Shown piece by piece: positions 39,840 through 53,200 of a stretch of DNA of 64,000 nt. The number at the start of each line of letters is the position of its first letter. Position 1 is the stretch's first letter. A program made the position numbers and the translations under genes. The notes beneath the pieces were generated by a model. The model saw only the letters and a list, made by a program, of their open reading frames with translations. It had not been told where the DNA came from and did no database searches. Source of the DNA: Wuchereria bancrofti (Eukaryota > Nematoda > Chromadorea > Rhabditida > Onchocercidae); assembly GCA_005281725.1 (NCBI GenBank), contig SSBO01000001.1:8212115-8276114 (forward strand), given 5' to 3'.

Positions 39840-42407
39840 AATCTTTCAGCAGAATTTCTGGTAAAAAATCGGTCATAATTCAATTTTCTAATAATAATTT
39901 CAATTAAATCTTCCTCTAGTCAACTGATTAACTAATTTTTTATTACTTAATCAACTGATTTTTTCTTAATTAATTTATTGATTAATTTTTCCTAATTAAC
40001 TAAATGACTAACTAAATGCCTTTTAATTAACCTATCATCTATATACAAATAACAAATTAATTAAGAAAAAATTAGCAAACATTTTATTATAATAAGCTGA
40101 TAAATAAATCATCTAATGCTTACATTACAATATATTTCATTACTTAAATAAAAATATGAGCAAAAATTGCCTCGTATTGATCTATCTTAAGTTTCCGATT
40201 TCCATTTGTTAATTTTAATATTTCAAAAAACTTTTAAAATATTTATATCAAATAGTACAATGAATTAATTCATCATAGTTTTATGCTCACTGCTTTTTTC
40301 ATCTTTTTTTCATTTTTGTTTTTGATAAATTAAAAATTTTCTGTCATTGTAAGCATAAAAAAAATTCTAATTAATGTTGTTAATTTATCAGATGAATTAT
40401 AATAATTTATATAACAATTTATTTTGCATCATTTTTCTATCAAATATTATCAAATAACTGAAACAAAAATGATCTTATTTTAATCATAACAAATAAATTT
40501 CATTTCTGATTCTTTCAACAATAATATGATTTTTGCTTATATTTTTATACTGAATTGTTAATCAAAAGCAAACAGTTTTTATTTCTTTTTTTTTTGTCTC
40601 TTTCTCATTAATTCGTAATAAATTGTTGATAATGAAAAATAATTGCTTATTAAATAATGTTAACAAAATTAGCTATGCCAATAACACTTTAAATAATTGA
40701 CTAACAAGCGAATAAGAAAAATCACAAAGTAGATTAGTGTGGAAAACATTAGAAATATGAAGCAATAAAAGTTTAAATGATGAGAGTTTCGAAAAGATAA
40801 ACGACTGCTGCTTAGAGCAGAAGTTTCGATCTTGTTGATTTGATAATCAATCAATGAGCACAATTCCTAATTATACATTAATTGATCGTTTCCTTTTCAT
40901 TAACATTCAGTTTAGCTCAACATAATAGCTAAAATTAAGTCAAAATTAACAAATTATAAAATTTGAAATAATGTATAAAACTAATTGATTCATATATTTC
41001 TAAATAATCTATGAGCAGAAAAAAAGCCATTTATGAAATTTTAAATAATATGTATAAATAAAGTGATTTATAATTGAAAAGCTTCAACTAATATGTAAAA
41101 TTTTTTTTATAAGGCTTTCAAACAATGTGAAAAATTAAAATAATTCATATTTGCAAATATTATTTCGTGTATTTATTTTCTATCCTTTTTTGCTTATGAT
41201 TAGGAAATAAAAGTTGATCATTAGTAATGATTAAATTTAGTTTGTATATTAAGAATTATCTTATTATTCAACTTGAACTAGTTAAATTTTTAATTAACCA
41301 GGCTAAATAATAACTAAATAAAACTTATTTGAAATTGTTCATATCTTTCTTTTCCTTCATTTTTAAATTTTATTTATCTGAATGAGAATAAAAGGAAAAG
41401 TAGCTGTGTAATTAATATTGGTATTGCTTACATAATTTACCAAATTAAAATTTTCAAACTAAAATTTTGTTCAATTTGCAATGTAAAATAACTTAAAGCA
41501 TGTTTTCTTTTTTTTTTCCTTTCTTTTCTTGCTTCCAATTTTTTACTCTTTCTCTCTCTCTTTCCCTCTCTTTCCTGCTCTCTCCCTTCCTGAATTATTG
41601 AAGTAAAATTATACATTAAGAAAGTTGAAGCAATAGAAGATGAAGATGAGAAGAAAAGAGTTATCATTTAACAAATGTTATAATCTGTTTATTTGTTAAA
41701 ATTATTTTCCATCAAACTTTTCGAAAATTTGCTTGCTAATATCGTAAACATTTAAATATTAAAAAAATTGAGCTAATAAAATAATATTCGTCAATAGTTA
41801 ACATTAGATTAAGGCAAAATTAATTGAATCAATTTTTTTCTTTTTTTCTTAAATATTTTGTAACCAAAGGAAATTTTTTCTTTCTTTTTTTTTGTATTGC
41901 TAATTATGATTTTTGTATTGCTAAGACTGGCATATATTTTTTTGCTAACTTCTACAATGTGCTAAATTTTAAAAATTTCACTACATCTGAACTACAGTGT
42001 AAATTATTTATGTTTAATGTACACTTTTTGAAAGCATTCAGTAAGTTTAAGAAATAATTTAATAAAATTCATATTTATTATTATATATGTAAAAATTCAG
42101 TGTTGCATCCGTCATTAAATATGGTATACTAAATAATCAAGAAAAGTAATACTAAATAAATGATATATTAAGTGATCGAGAAAAAACAATTATAGTAATC
42201 GGAAAGTATTGATTGGTTAGTAAAATGCAAAAATTTTTGTGAAAAATAAGGAACAAATTAAAGTTTTTCAATTGTTAGCAATAAAAATTTGTACAAAAAG
42301 TTATGACTAATATTTTTCATATATTTCAAAAATGTAATAAAAGATTGAAAATTCAACGGCATATCAATGAATTTCAAATAATAATAATAAATGTTAAAAA
42401 GTAAAAT
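39840..42407. other. Intergenic region, no gene recognised
   Basis: A+T-rich sequence upstream of TTR gene 2, before the first flanking repeat of the duplicated snrp-70 segment. A pyrimidine-rich stretch lies near 41508-41590. Open frames are short and of low complexity. On the minus strand an acceptor-like TTACCAG lies about 20 bases before the TTR gene 2 ATG. Confidence 0.6.
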
Positions 42408-42412
42408 GCCAC

Positions 42413-42522
42413 CCACTGCACTTTGAACTAATTAAAATATGATGTAAAAATTAGGTAAAATTAGATTAAACGAATTAAAATTTTAAATTGATCAATGAAT
42501 ATGATTGATCAATGAACATGAA
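42413..42522. repeat. Left flanking direct repeat of the snrp-70/TTR duplication
   Basis: The sequence from CCACTGCACTTTGAACTAAT to GATCAATGAACATGAA recurs at 43682-43773 in the same orientation, with several substitutions and a small length difference. The two copies bracket the duplicated segment. Confidence 0.75.
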
Positions 42523-42533
42523 AATGAACACAA

Positions 42534-42793
42534 TTGTTATTTGGACTAGAGATTGGAAAACCTTTTTTGGTTTTTTCGGCAGCAGACTATTTCTTCCAAC
42601 AGGGAATTACATATCACTGAATTTGATGGTGATTGATGCAGAAAATGATTATCTATTCTGACAGAATATAGACTATTGCAGATACAGCGTTATGTGCTGT
42701 TTACCAATTATCCACTAATAAATTGTTTTTAGAAGCTTACAAAAAAGCTGATGGCATGAAAATTGATGGACGACGGGTGGTTGTTGATTATGA
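42534..42793 (+). pseudogene. Partial duplicate of snrp-70 (end of intron 6 plus start of exon 7)
   Basis: Matches 31810-32069 at a constant offset of 10,724 with at least one substitution (an A-to-G change in the CAACAAGG segment). It carries the branch/acceptor region TTGTTTTTAG and exon 7 codons through [11 protein letters not shown], then stops at the N. Upstream exons are absent, so this copy cannot encode U1-70K. The matching exon 8-9 region is missing at the gap and may exist in the genome. Confidence 0.85.
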
Positions 42794-42794
42794 N
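42794..42794. other. Single-N assembly gap 2
   Basis: An N inside the duplicated snrp-70 segment. The sequence before it corresponds to 32069 and after it to about 33175, so roughly 1.1 kb relative to the original copy is missing or was collapsed. Confidence 0.95.
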
Positions 42795-43668
42795 TTTTTT
42801 TTTTTTTTTTTCTTTTCTTTTTTTGTGAATTTGAAGTGTTCATTGCCATTCAAAGCAAATCATTTTAATGGTTCTCTGATTGCGCAGCAGAGCTTCTTGA
42901 TCACGGTAAGTTTAGCTCATAACGCAGCATAGCTTTGGCAAATTCCTTTTTTTTATTGTTTGAAATGAATTGTGTAATGTTTTTATGAATTGATATGAAG
43001 TTTTATTTGTCGTATTGTTCGTTTCGATGTTTATATTGATAAATTTTGGATAGATCATTGAAATTATTTTGTTTAGCAAGTCATCAGATTACATTTTGTC
43101 GGTCATTATGTCACGATTATCGGATTTCTGCGTCCAGTAGTTTGTTAAGGTCGATGGTTGTTAGGATGATCACCTGCACATTGTAACAGATGAATTTGAT
43201 AATGTATTCATTAATTTTTCTCATATTTACTTGTTACAAGGGAAATATTCATTTAAAATCATAATACATTAAATTGGATTCATAAGATTAGATTTGAAAA
43301 TGTAAATTAATGAATACTTCATATGTCTTGGTGGGCAACGGTGAAATAATAGCTGTGAAACACTACCACTATTGTTAGTTATTCCAAAATATCACAAGTT
43401 TCTCTCAAAATTCAAATTTGAATGAATTATTTCACTTAATGTAACATCATAACACGTGTCAGTGTTTTCTTAATGTATGCAATCGCGAGTTTCTCCAGCA
43501 AATTTGCCAGCCAATTCAATTAATTTATTTTTTTTGACAATGTTATATAACAATATCATTGAATGATAAAATTTATCAGGTAGGATTTTACGAATTGAAG
43601 ATTACTAGTAGTATATATATACCAAAGCAATCATAACAAATAGAATTTTTCATTCGTTCGAGTACTTT
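42795..43668. pseudogene. Duplicate of the snrp-70 3' flank with remnant of a TTR last exon
   Basis: 42795-43521 matches 33175-33901 (offset 9,620) with few substitutions. On the minus strand, 43470-43521 still encodes the TTR tail IELAGKFAGETRDCIH and stop. The match then jumps to about 34618-34763 (43522-43668), so about 716 bp containing the rest of TTR exons 2-3 and the GC-AG intron is deleted. It is a non-functional relic of TTR gene 1. Confidence 0.85.
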
Positions 43669-43681
43669 TTTTCCACGCGAT

Positions 43682-43773
43682 CCACTGCACTTTGAACTAA
43701 TTAAAATATGATGCAAAAATTAGGTAAAATTAAGTTAAACAAATTAAAATTTTAAATTGGTCAATGAACATGA
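43682..43773. repeat. Right flanking direct repeat of the snrp-70/TTR duplication
   Basis: Direct-orientation counterpart of 42413-42522; it begins CCACTGCACTTTG and ends TCAATGAACATGAA. It marks the right boundary of the inserted duplicate. Confidence 0.75.
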
Positions 43774-44001
43774 AGAAGCAAATCAATTGAATGGTTGATT
43801 AGTTAAAGAATTAAAAAATGATTGACGAAATTGGGGTTTACTCAATCCTATCGTTTAGTAACAAAAACACGAAAAGAAAAGAAAAAATTTTTTTTCTGCA
43901 CATTAATCAAAACATTTTTAAAAATTCAACAAAAAGAAAAATTTCATATCACAGAAATTAAAAAATGCTATAAACAATTTACAGATTTCAAAAGAAAAAT
44001 T

Positions 44002-46253
44002 TTAATGGACGCAATCACGTGTTTCACCTTTGAATTTACCCGAAAGTTCAATATTTCCAGCGTTATAGAATTGCTTTGGTGTTTTTCCACTGCTTACATA
44101 CTTGTCAGGTATCATTACGCTAATTTTACGTTGGCAAGGCTGAAAGAAATGAAATTTAACATTACTGAGTAAAAAAATAGATTAATCAAATCAATTTATA
44201 AATTTTTAATTTATAAATTCAATAATATTATATAAGAAATTAGAACTAAGCAATCGTTTTCGTTACGTATTTCACCAATTTATCATGCAGAAATTATAAA
44301 TAATCGTTAAAAAATCTAACAATTAATTAATGAAGATAAATAGTTAAAACTTCATTGCTTGTTTGAAAAAATTCAATTTTTCTTTGCAAAATTTTTCAAG
44401 TTTTGGTGTAATTTCTTTGGCTTGCGTAGCAGTTTAATCTGAGGGCAAAATATTGAACTGATTCGAAAACTTTTAAGTTAAACATTAATTTACGTCATAA
44501 ATCATAGCAGAAATAAACAGTAAAACTATCAGAAGACATTTTCAGATGTCTGCAGTTTATAAATTAAATTTTAATCAAATTGTTGTGAATATTGAATAAA
44601 GACAGTAAAGGTATAAACGATTATCATTAGCATTAAATTTTAACTTATAATCGAAGTAAGCTTAAGCATCAATAGTAAAATTTCATTCTCCACTAATACT
44701 TAATAAACTACCACAAAAAAATTGCAATTTTTTCCTCAAAAAAAAAATTCAATGTAATCACTACGAAAATTTTTTTTTAAGAAAATTGATAAAATAAAAA
44801 ATGTGAAAACTTGGTGAAATTAAAATTTGAGTACAAAAATTGACAAAAATTAAAATTAAAAATCAAATGAAAAAGAAGCAAAGAATGGAAACAAAAATAA
44901 ATAGTACGAAATAATAATAACAGACAAATAAAAATGCAAGCATATCTATATTTATTTACACAAATATTATCTAATCCAATGTATCTGACTAAATATCATT
45001 TCTGCTTATTAGAAAATATTTGAGGTAAATTTAAAAATATAAAAAATTTAAAAATAAATCAAACTATTACAACCCAGTTATCGTTGCAATCATGATAAAT
45101 GTTAAGTTTCGGATCAATTGTTGTTATTTCACTGGTATAACCCGAAATACGAAAATGACCTTTACTATCTGATTTACCTTTTGCCATTAGATCGTCCGTA
45201 TCAATACCTGCAAATATCAGTGCTACCAAACAAACGATTATGAATTTAACATTCATACTTTTTACTTATTCCTCTAATTCATAGCAAATATTTCATTTTT
45301 TTAATCATGATTTGAAATGTATAAGAAGAATGAAAATGAAAAAATCAATGATTAAGTCATTGATCAAATCGTAATTTAAGAAAATAAACGAAGATAATTC
45401 TATTGATAATCCATACATTTCAATTATTAGCAAATTCGAAAAATATTAATATCTAAAATTTAACTTTTATTGTCAATTGAAACAAATTTATGTGCATGCA
45501 ATACTGAAATATTCTCCATACAGTAAATTAATTTCAAAAATTAAAATCATTCAAACAATAGTGAATTCTCTTATCATCTAACAAATATTGTAGAAAACAA
45601 AAAAATAAAAATTCCTTTATAATTTTCACTTAATAATATTTCTAGTGATTTTGTTAATGTAAGCAAAATATGAATTTCTACAGCACACAAATGCTTCATC
45701 AATGTTTTATATTTATTTTGGTAATAGATTAACTGAGCAAATTAAATTCCTCAAACTTTAATTCTATAGTAAATAAAATCTTCCATTTTCTTTCTTTTTT
45801 TTCCTTTTCGTAATTAATAATAACAGTAATAGCAATAGTAATAGTAATAACAGTAATAATAATAGTTAAGTGCACCAAATATGCCGGAAAAATTTATTAT
45901 TATTATTATTGTTATTATTATTTCTACAGTCGTAAGCAAAGATGGATAAAAGACACTGTGTCATAAAATCAAATTAATAGAATATCTGAAAGCATTATAA
46001 ACAAATTTAATACTATGAAAAAATTTCATACTTAACTTAAATAATGAAAAAAGACGAAAAATTAGAAGCTGAAAAAGATTGATAACAAACCTCTATCATC
46101 ATCATATAATTTGATAAGAACACCGGGAAGCGGTTTTCCATCACACATAAGCGTGCCTTCAATACCGGCACTTTGCGTTCGACCGATTAAGCCACCAAGT
46201 ACACCAAATATGCCGGAGAAATTGAAAAGGCATAGCAATAAAATATGGAACAT
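44002..46253 (-). CDS. Transthyretin-like family secreted protein, cluster gene 3
   Basis: Third TTR-family gene, 144 aa. Exons (minus strand): 46253-46091, 45207-45074 and 44139-44002, again with phases 1 and 0. The signal peptide is MFHILLLCLFNFSGIFG. Family blocks: GGLIGRTQSAG, GTLMCDGKPLPG, VLIKLYDDDRG, IDTDDLMAKGKSDSKG, IDPKLNIYHDCNDNW, PCQRKISVMIPDKYV and GNIELSGKFKGETRDCVH. It is the most diverged of the three: VMIPDKY replaces IMIPDDY/GY, and NDNW replaces NDGIK or NDGWW. Its introns (about 0.88 and 0.93 kb) are longer than those of genes 1 and 2. Probably secreted. Confidence 0.93.
45869..46022. repeat. Chimeric duplicate of the TTR gene 3 start region and its 5' flank
   Basis: 45869-45893 resembles 46198-46222, the end of the signal-peptide coding part; in reverse it reads FSGIFGAL. 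45926-46022 resembles 46480-46575 in the upstream flank, with scattered mismatches. The two pieces are fused across a short ATT repeat inside intron 1, giving a decayed, internally deleted duplicate of the gene's 5' end. Confidence 0.65.
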
Positions 46254-46315
46254 GATTCTACAATAATAATAATATACAAATCAAAAAATTGATTTTTTCA
46301 ACTTATAATGGTCTG

Positions 46316-46394
46316 TTGCGATTATTATTATTATTATGATTATTATTATTACTATTATCATTATTATTACTTATTATTGTTATTATTATTATTA

Positions 46395-46479
<85 letters not shown>
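46316..46479. repeat. (TTA)n microsatellite upstream of TTR gene 3
   Basis: A long TTA/ATT trinucleotide run with minor interruptions, 60 bp upstream of the TTR gene 3 start codon. The poly-Leu open frame is an artefact. Confidence 0.95.
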
Positions 46480-46480
<1 letters not shown>

Positions 46481-46579
46481 CAGCCACAAACAAGGTTGGA
46501 TGAAAAATATTGTGTTATGAAATCAAATTAATAGAATATCTAGAAGTATTATGAACAAATTTAATGCTATGAAATATTA

Positions 46580-49500
46580 AAATGTTAGTTTTAAAATATA
46601 CTATTTAATGTTAAGGAGCTGCAAAAAATTTTTTTATTGGAATTTGTATTTTTTTGCAAATAATGAAAAATTCGTTAAACTAAGCTCACTTGTAAACTAG
46701 AATTATTTATTGAAAAGTGAGGAAAACAGGAGTTGGAAGAGTAGAAGAAGAAAGGTAAAAGAATTTGAAAAGTAACCATAATTGTAAATAATAATTGTAA
46801 ATAAGGAAGAATCATAGCGGAAGAATGATCACTGATCATTTAGTGATAGTGACAGGATGAAAATATTTGATAAAATTAATGGTTAATCGATGATTGATTA
46901 GTCGCGCAAGAATAGATTGCGCATTAAAAACAGCTGAAATGATAACTTAAAATAAATTACGAAATGGAGGAAAATATTTTAAATGAATTATATACTTGTT
47001 TTATATTTTTTATATATAATTGTTTTATATCTTGCATAATTATGTATTCAATTATTTGTTTTTGTTGTTACTTTAAAATTGCTCCCAATTTTTTGAGGAA
47101 TGAATCAATATATGATTCATTTTTGCTTTGTGAAATTTTTGAAATTATTTTAAAATTTATTTGGTGAACTTTGACATTTTTTTTAAATAAATGACTTGAT
47201 AATATGAATAGAATGGTTGATTGAAGTAAATTTCTACATGCTAAATATTTTACTTTCAAGAGTAAATGCATTAATGATAATACTTTTAACAATATGTATT
47301 AATGATGTTTCTTTCAAAATTATGTGTATTAATAATGCAATTTTATAATATTGGTTACAATTTGGGGTTGATTTTTTCTTTTTTTGAAATTTAGACAGTA
47401 ATTGTAACTTTCTCCTTTTTTTTACATTTCTTTTTTCTTTTGAACCTTAAGTATTAAGGATTTCTTTTCATATGATTCATCGATAATTTTTTTTCAAGAG
47501 AAACGAGAAATTAAAAAGAAAAATCGAAGTGATTTATTTGTTATCACAACAATATTTATTTGGTGGACGTCAAAATAATATGCATAGTAAGCAAAAAGGT
47601 CAAAGTATAAAAGTATTATATAAATATTTATCAAGTATTTATTAAAGCAGTGACATATTAATATTACTTCGATGTAATAAAACATCTTGATTATTGATAT
47701 TCATGTTATGAAAATGATAGTTTATCCTTATCAAATGAACTAATCCAATTTTAATGGTCAAATTTTTACCCTCAAAATTAAAAAAAAAATTAAAAAAAAT
47801 TGAATAAGGAAGAATAAATGTGCCAAATGACCAATGTAAAACTTTTATCATTCCAAGAATTTTATTTAATTCATGTAACTCATATTTCCTTTCTTATTTA
47901 ACAATTAATAATCAAGAAAAAGAAATGATAGCATTAATGTAAAATTATTGATATTAATTTTCAAAGATGAAAATTAGTGAAAAGCAAAAATAATGTGTCA
48001 TTATTCCATGTAATCAATCGTATTCTTTCATACAAGTGATAAAACATTTTGTAAAACATTTTTATCAACTAAGATAATCATTAAAGGTATATTGAGACAT
48101 ATGTACTTCTATTATCAACTATTTCAAATATCGAAAAATTTTAATTAATTTAAAACAAATAAATAATTCTGGAAATAATTTTACACGACATTTCATTTAT
48201 ACATTAGTCTCAGGAGACATGATTTTTTCTTTTTTTAAAATTCTTAATAATTATCAATTTATGTACTGCATCTTCTTGTTATTAATCACTAAAAAACTAT
48301 TTTTATTATTTATTTCAGTTTTTGTAATCACAGATAGAATTTATGTTTAAATGTATTTGATGAAATTATCATTATTGATGATAGTTTTTTTTTATTAAAC
48401 TCTATCAAATGAAAAATCCAATAAGATATATGCGGTAAATTTTATGTTCAATATTTCATTCCAAAAAACGATACGTTTCAATTCAGTAAGAGAGATGAAA
48501 GTGTTAATGAAATTTATTAATTAATCTTTTCTATTATTTTATTTTTAATTATTTTTTTTTCGCAATTGATTAATCTACGACTTATTTAAAATTTTATAAA
48601 AGACTTTTTTATTTAAAATATTATTTTAATAACTCACGGTTGTCGCAGAATACGAATTCTTTTCTTTAGCTTTGAACTAATTCGATATTATAAATAATAT
48701 CATTTACTACTGTTCTTCATATTTCTTGAATTAAGTTAGGTTAATTAGTTTAGAAAATATAAATTATAAGAGGTAAAGTGCTATCAAAATGCTAAATTGA
48801 CATACAAAACAATATATATATATATATATGTTTATTTTTATTGTTTAAAAATATAACCAAATTTAATAAAGTAGCAATTATGATAATATCAATGATTACG
48901 ACAGCGTATATGTAAGAGTAATTACTGCAAAAAATATATTTGCTCGCCATTTTGTGTGATTAATTGTCAGATTATAATGGAAATCTATTGTTATAGAATA
49001 AAAAATGATATTCAAATTATCAAATGTAATTATCGAATTATTGATTGAAATATTAACAAATAAGAATGCGAATTGTTTCAAATTTGTACTCGATTTAAAT
49101 AGCAAATTAGAAATGAAAGTCAATGTTGCTAAAGATATAAATCGATTCTGAATAAGAACCATTTAATATAATTATTGATTATCTAAGGATTGTTTCAGTT
49201 TTCAAGAGGATAAATTATCATTTAAGTGAAAAAATTATAAAAACTATTGAAAATTCATCATTGCAAAAAATTTAATCGGTCAGTTAATTTATTGAAATGA
49301 AAAATATTTTTTGAGCAAAAAATTTATTCAATTTTATTTGATAAAATAAATAAAATAATATTTTGAAGCATTTCATATACACTGATTGATTTTTTCACAA
49401 AATATGTTCAATTATTTCAATAGTAATTGCAATGTTATTTCTTCATTTGGTCATTTTTTTTTTCGGCTTAAAAAAAGAAAATCCTCAAAATTAATTATAT

Positions 49501-50212
49501 AATCGTTATGATAAAATGTTGTAATAAAATTTACATTCATAGTAAATTGAAAATGAAATTTATAATAATAATAAAGAAATTGATGTTGAATACTAACTTA
49601 ATTATTTGGCTGTTGAACAGGGTCATAGAAATAAGACTACTAATGAAAAGAGAAAAATTTATTTCAACTAATACCTTTAAATTTTTTAATAACTAATAAA
49701 GTAAAAATTGAATTTATTAATTCCAACTGGTTCAAATATAATTTGTTTCTACACATTAAACGCTTTTTTGATCATTTGCCGAAAAGTACACAGCGCAAAA
49801 TAGTCTACCAATTAATATTTATCTGCTAAATGCATTCTTCTCAACCATTTTATGCTATCGAATTAAGCCATAGCAAAATAATAAAAGTACAAGTAGGCTA
49901 TTTTGATTAATTCGAATTCAAAAAAGAAAAAAGGAAGAAAAGAAAAAAACATAGAGTCACTCAAATTAAATGTAAAATGTAAATTATATAAAATTAAAAT
50001 ACAAAAATATTGATCGTTTTTTCTTCTTTTTGTAAACAATTTACAATCGCATTTAATAATACGAAGATTTGCTAAAGTTAGCAAATTGAATTTAAAAATA
50101 TTTTTCATCTTGAATATTTCAAATATTCAAGAAATACTTAAATGTTAACATGTGTTTATAATTTTATTAAAATAGCTTTCAATAAAATATTTTGAGATTA
50201 TATCATAATAAA
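46580..50212. other. Intergenic region, no gene recognised
   Basis: About 3.6 kb of A+T-rich DNA. Open frames are short, mostly Phe/Ile/Leu/Lys/Asn-rich, and lack splice-consistent neighbours. A near-palindrome ATGAATCAATATATGATTCAT lies near 47099-47120, and a TA run near 48812-48829. Confidence 0.6.
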
Positions 50213-53200
50213 TTACAAACCATATTTCATCCTATTGTAATGCTCAATTCGTATTTTCTCTAGGAATTCCTTGGTTAAAACCAATCTTACAGGTTTACTT
50301 TTAGCCGACTGATATATTTTGTAGTGTCGAATTTCGATTGCAGCCATAACGCAGCTGATAACAATTGCCAGTACCGCTCCCAGAATCAATACCGCATCAA
50401 TCTGAAGTGTGAAATTTCAGGATGAAATTTCGATTTTCATGCTGCAATTAAAACTTCCTTAAAGCAAATAAACAACCAATGAACTATTATCAGTTCTCAG
50501 CAGGAAATTCAGACTAAATTAATCAATGTATTCACATATGCAACATGACATCATTATATTATTTTCTAATTAAAAGTTAATTTTAAAATTTATAATTTAA
50601 AAGTGCATATTTACTCATACCTTACTAAATATATTAAATAATATATGCTGTTGCTCTTCGTCAGAAAGCACTGCAAAATATGAACTTGTAATTATCAAAA
50701 ATGTAATTATTGTAATGTAATTATCATCTCATTAATTAATAAAAAGTAAATTTTGAATAATTAAAAGTCAATTTTGAAATCCATTTCAGTTTACTCTTAT
50801 CGTACCAAATGCATTTAATATCATCTTTGTTACTATCACTATATCATTTTCCAATTAAAAGTTAATTGTAAAATTTATAACTTAAAAGTGCATATTTACT
50901 CATACCTTACCCTACATATTAAATACCACATGATGTTGCTCTTTGTTAGAAAAGTAAAAAATAAATGATAAATGGAATAGTAAAATAAAAAAGATCGCTA
51001 CTAATTATATTATTACTACTCTTTCAAATGTTAATCTGAAACCATACAAGAAGCTATTAATTAAAAAAAAATAATGTTTTTTTCGAAATTTTAAAAACAT
51101 TTCACCTAATAGAAATAATTATAAATGAGTTAAATTTTATTTTAACCCTGAGATTTCATTTAATTATTGATAGTAAAGCAGAAAAAAATGAAAAATAGTT
51201 AAACAAAATCATAGGTAATTATATTACTACTACTGCTCTTTCTTTAATCCGTAATATCAGAAATAAAGAATTTTTCAGGGAATACACCATTTTTGCGTAT
51301 TTATCATAAATTTTGCTAACATAAATAATAACATACAGTGCTTTGCAACGGTTTCAATTTGTTTTATTGTATCATTGACATTTTCAGCAAATGTTATCGT
51401 CTCATTGTGCATTGCTTTTATCATTGTTTCTTCCGGTTTTGTTAAATATTCAATTTCCTTTTCACTTATTTCAGATTGTTCTGGAACAAAAAAAAAATCA
51501 AATTTACAATTACTCCTCATTTTGCTCCTTGATATTTAGCAATGTTCTTATTACCCATTAATTAAAAATTTGGTTAAAAAACAGATGTATGACAAATGAC
51601 ATACTACTCAAATACTCCTTAACTATTATTCGATCAAGCTGACAACTTTCTTGAATTAACACTAAAGCAAGATCTTCGTCATCTAAAAAATAACAAAAAA
51701 GTTTAGTTTTTCTGAAATGTTTCGTATCAATTTGTTATCTATTTATCAATTCATGCTAATAAAACATCGAAGAAGATTGATTTATTTCTAGCAAAACAAA
51801 ATGGACATGTTTAAAATAATCCATTCATGATAATCTATTGCAGTTACCCATCAATGATTACCCATCCATGATAACTTATTATAGTTATTCAATCATAATA
51901 ATCTACTACAATAATCTGAACAATCTGTAATCTATAAGTCGATTATCGGAAACATATGCACTTTGATGCCTATCATACTGTTTTTTTTACTTAATTAATT
52001 TGCTTATCAAATTATTAACGTTAATTTCTTAATGCTTTGAAAAGTTAAATATCCGAATTTGTTTTTAACTCTTTCATTTTCCTTTTTCTTTGTTAACTAT
52101 GCAATTAGCATTCAATTCATCATTCATTCTAAAACATATCAATAATACCATGAAAATTGGGAAATTTAACTTCTCCACCATTCCATTTCATTTCAACTTT
52201 CCAATTACTAATACTAAATGACCATTTAAAATGATTTCCATATTGATAATTACCAAGAATATATTGACTTTCGCCTGGAATGACAGAATTAAAAGTGTGA
52301 ATTTTAAGTTTGAAGTTATACTAACGAATAAATTGCCTCTACTATAATTTTTATTGAGTTTTATAACAAATAAAATAAGAAAGAAATGAGATTACGAAAA
52401 ATAGTGACAAAAATTCATGATAAATGATTTAAAAAAAGCTGAAAATTTTAAATTTGAGAAAAAATTATTGTTTTTCAAATTATATCATCAATTTTTCCTA
52501 ACAAATTAATATTCAATAATTGACAATTATCAAGAATATATCGAATTTTGATATATTAACAAATTAATAACATTTCGACCAAAAATCTAGACTAATTTAA
52601 AAATTTTTTCTATTAAAATAAAATTTACTTTTTATTAAGAAAATATATATGCGTCCTATTTTTCCTATTAATTTAATATCATTATTTTTAAATAGTACAA
52701 ACTTTGATTATAGAATGTTGCCCACCATATACCACTTTTCTTATCTAATTTAAATTCATACGAATTTTTTCGTTCTCGATTGATTATCGCTATAAGAGGC
52801 CTAAATAGTAATTGGATGAATATTATTCTTTTTCTTTTACATTATATCAAAATAAAGCTTTAACAACTAATGGTTTTCATTCCTATTAAATTATGATATG
52901 ATTTAATTTGAGAGTCTTAATTCAATTGATAAATAAATTAATTTAATAAGTTCAAAAAGCTGTTTGAAAAAAGAAAAATTTTTGCAAAGCTAATAATTCA
53001 TTTTTTCTATGAATGAAATTTTCATCATTTCACATTTTGACATATTTCCATAATTGTTGAAAACTTTTGACAGATAAAAAAATTACGTTCTAAATTAAAT
53101 CTCTTACAAATGCTTCTAATTATTCAATTAATCCTTTCAACTGAAAATTTCAAACCCCTTGCATTGTTTAGCATCATACGGATAGAAAATTTCAATTTCG

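Noticed and set aside
43822..44172. 116-residue plus-strand open frame
   Set aside because: Largely antisense to exon 3 of TTR gene 3, which has a family-specific sequence and stop.
46308..46520. Poly-Leu/Tyr open frame
   Set aside because: Pure TTA repeat translation.
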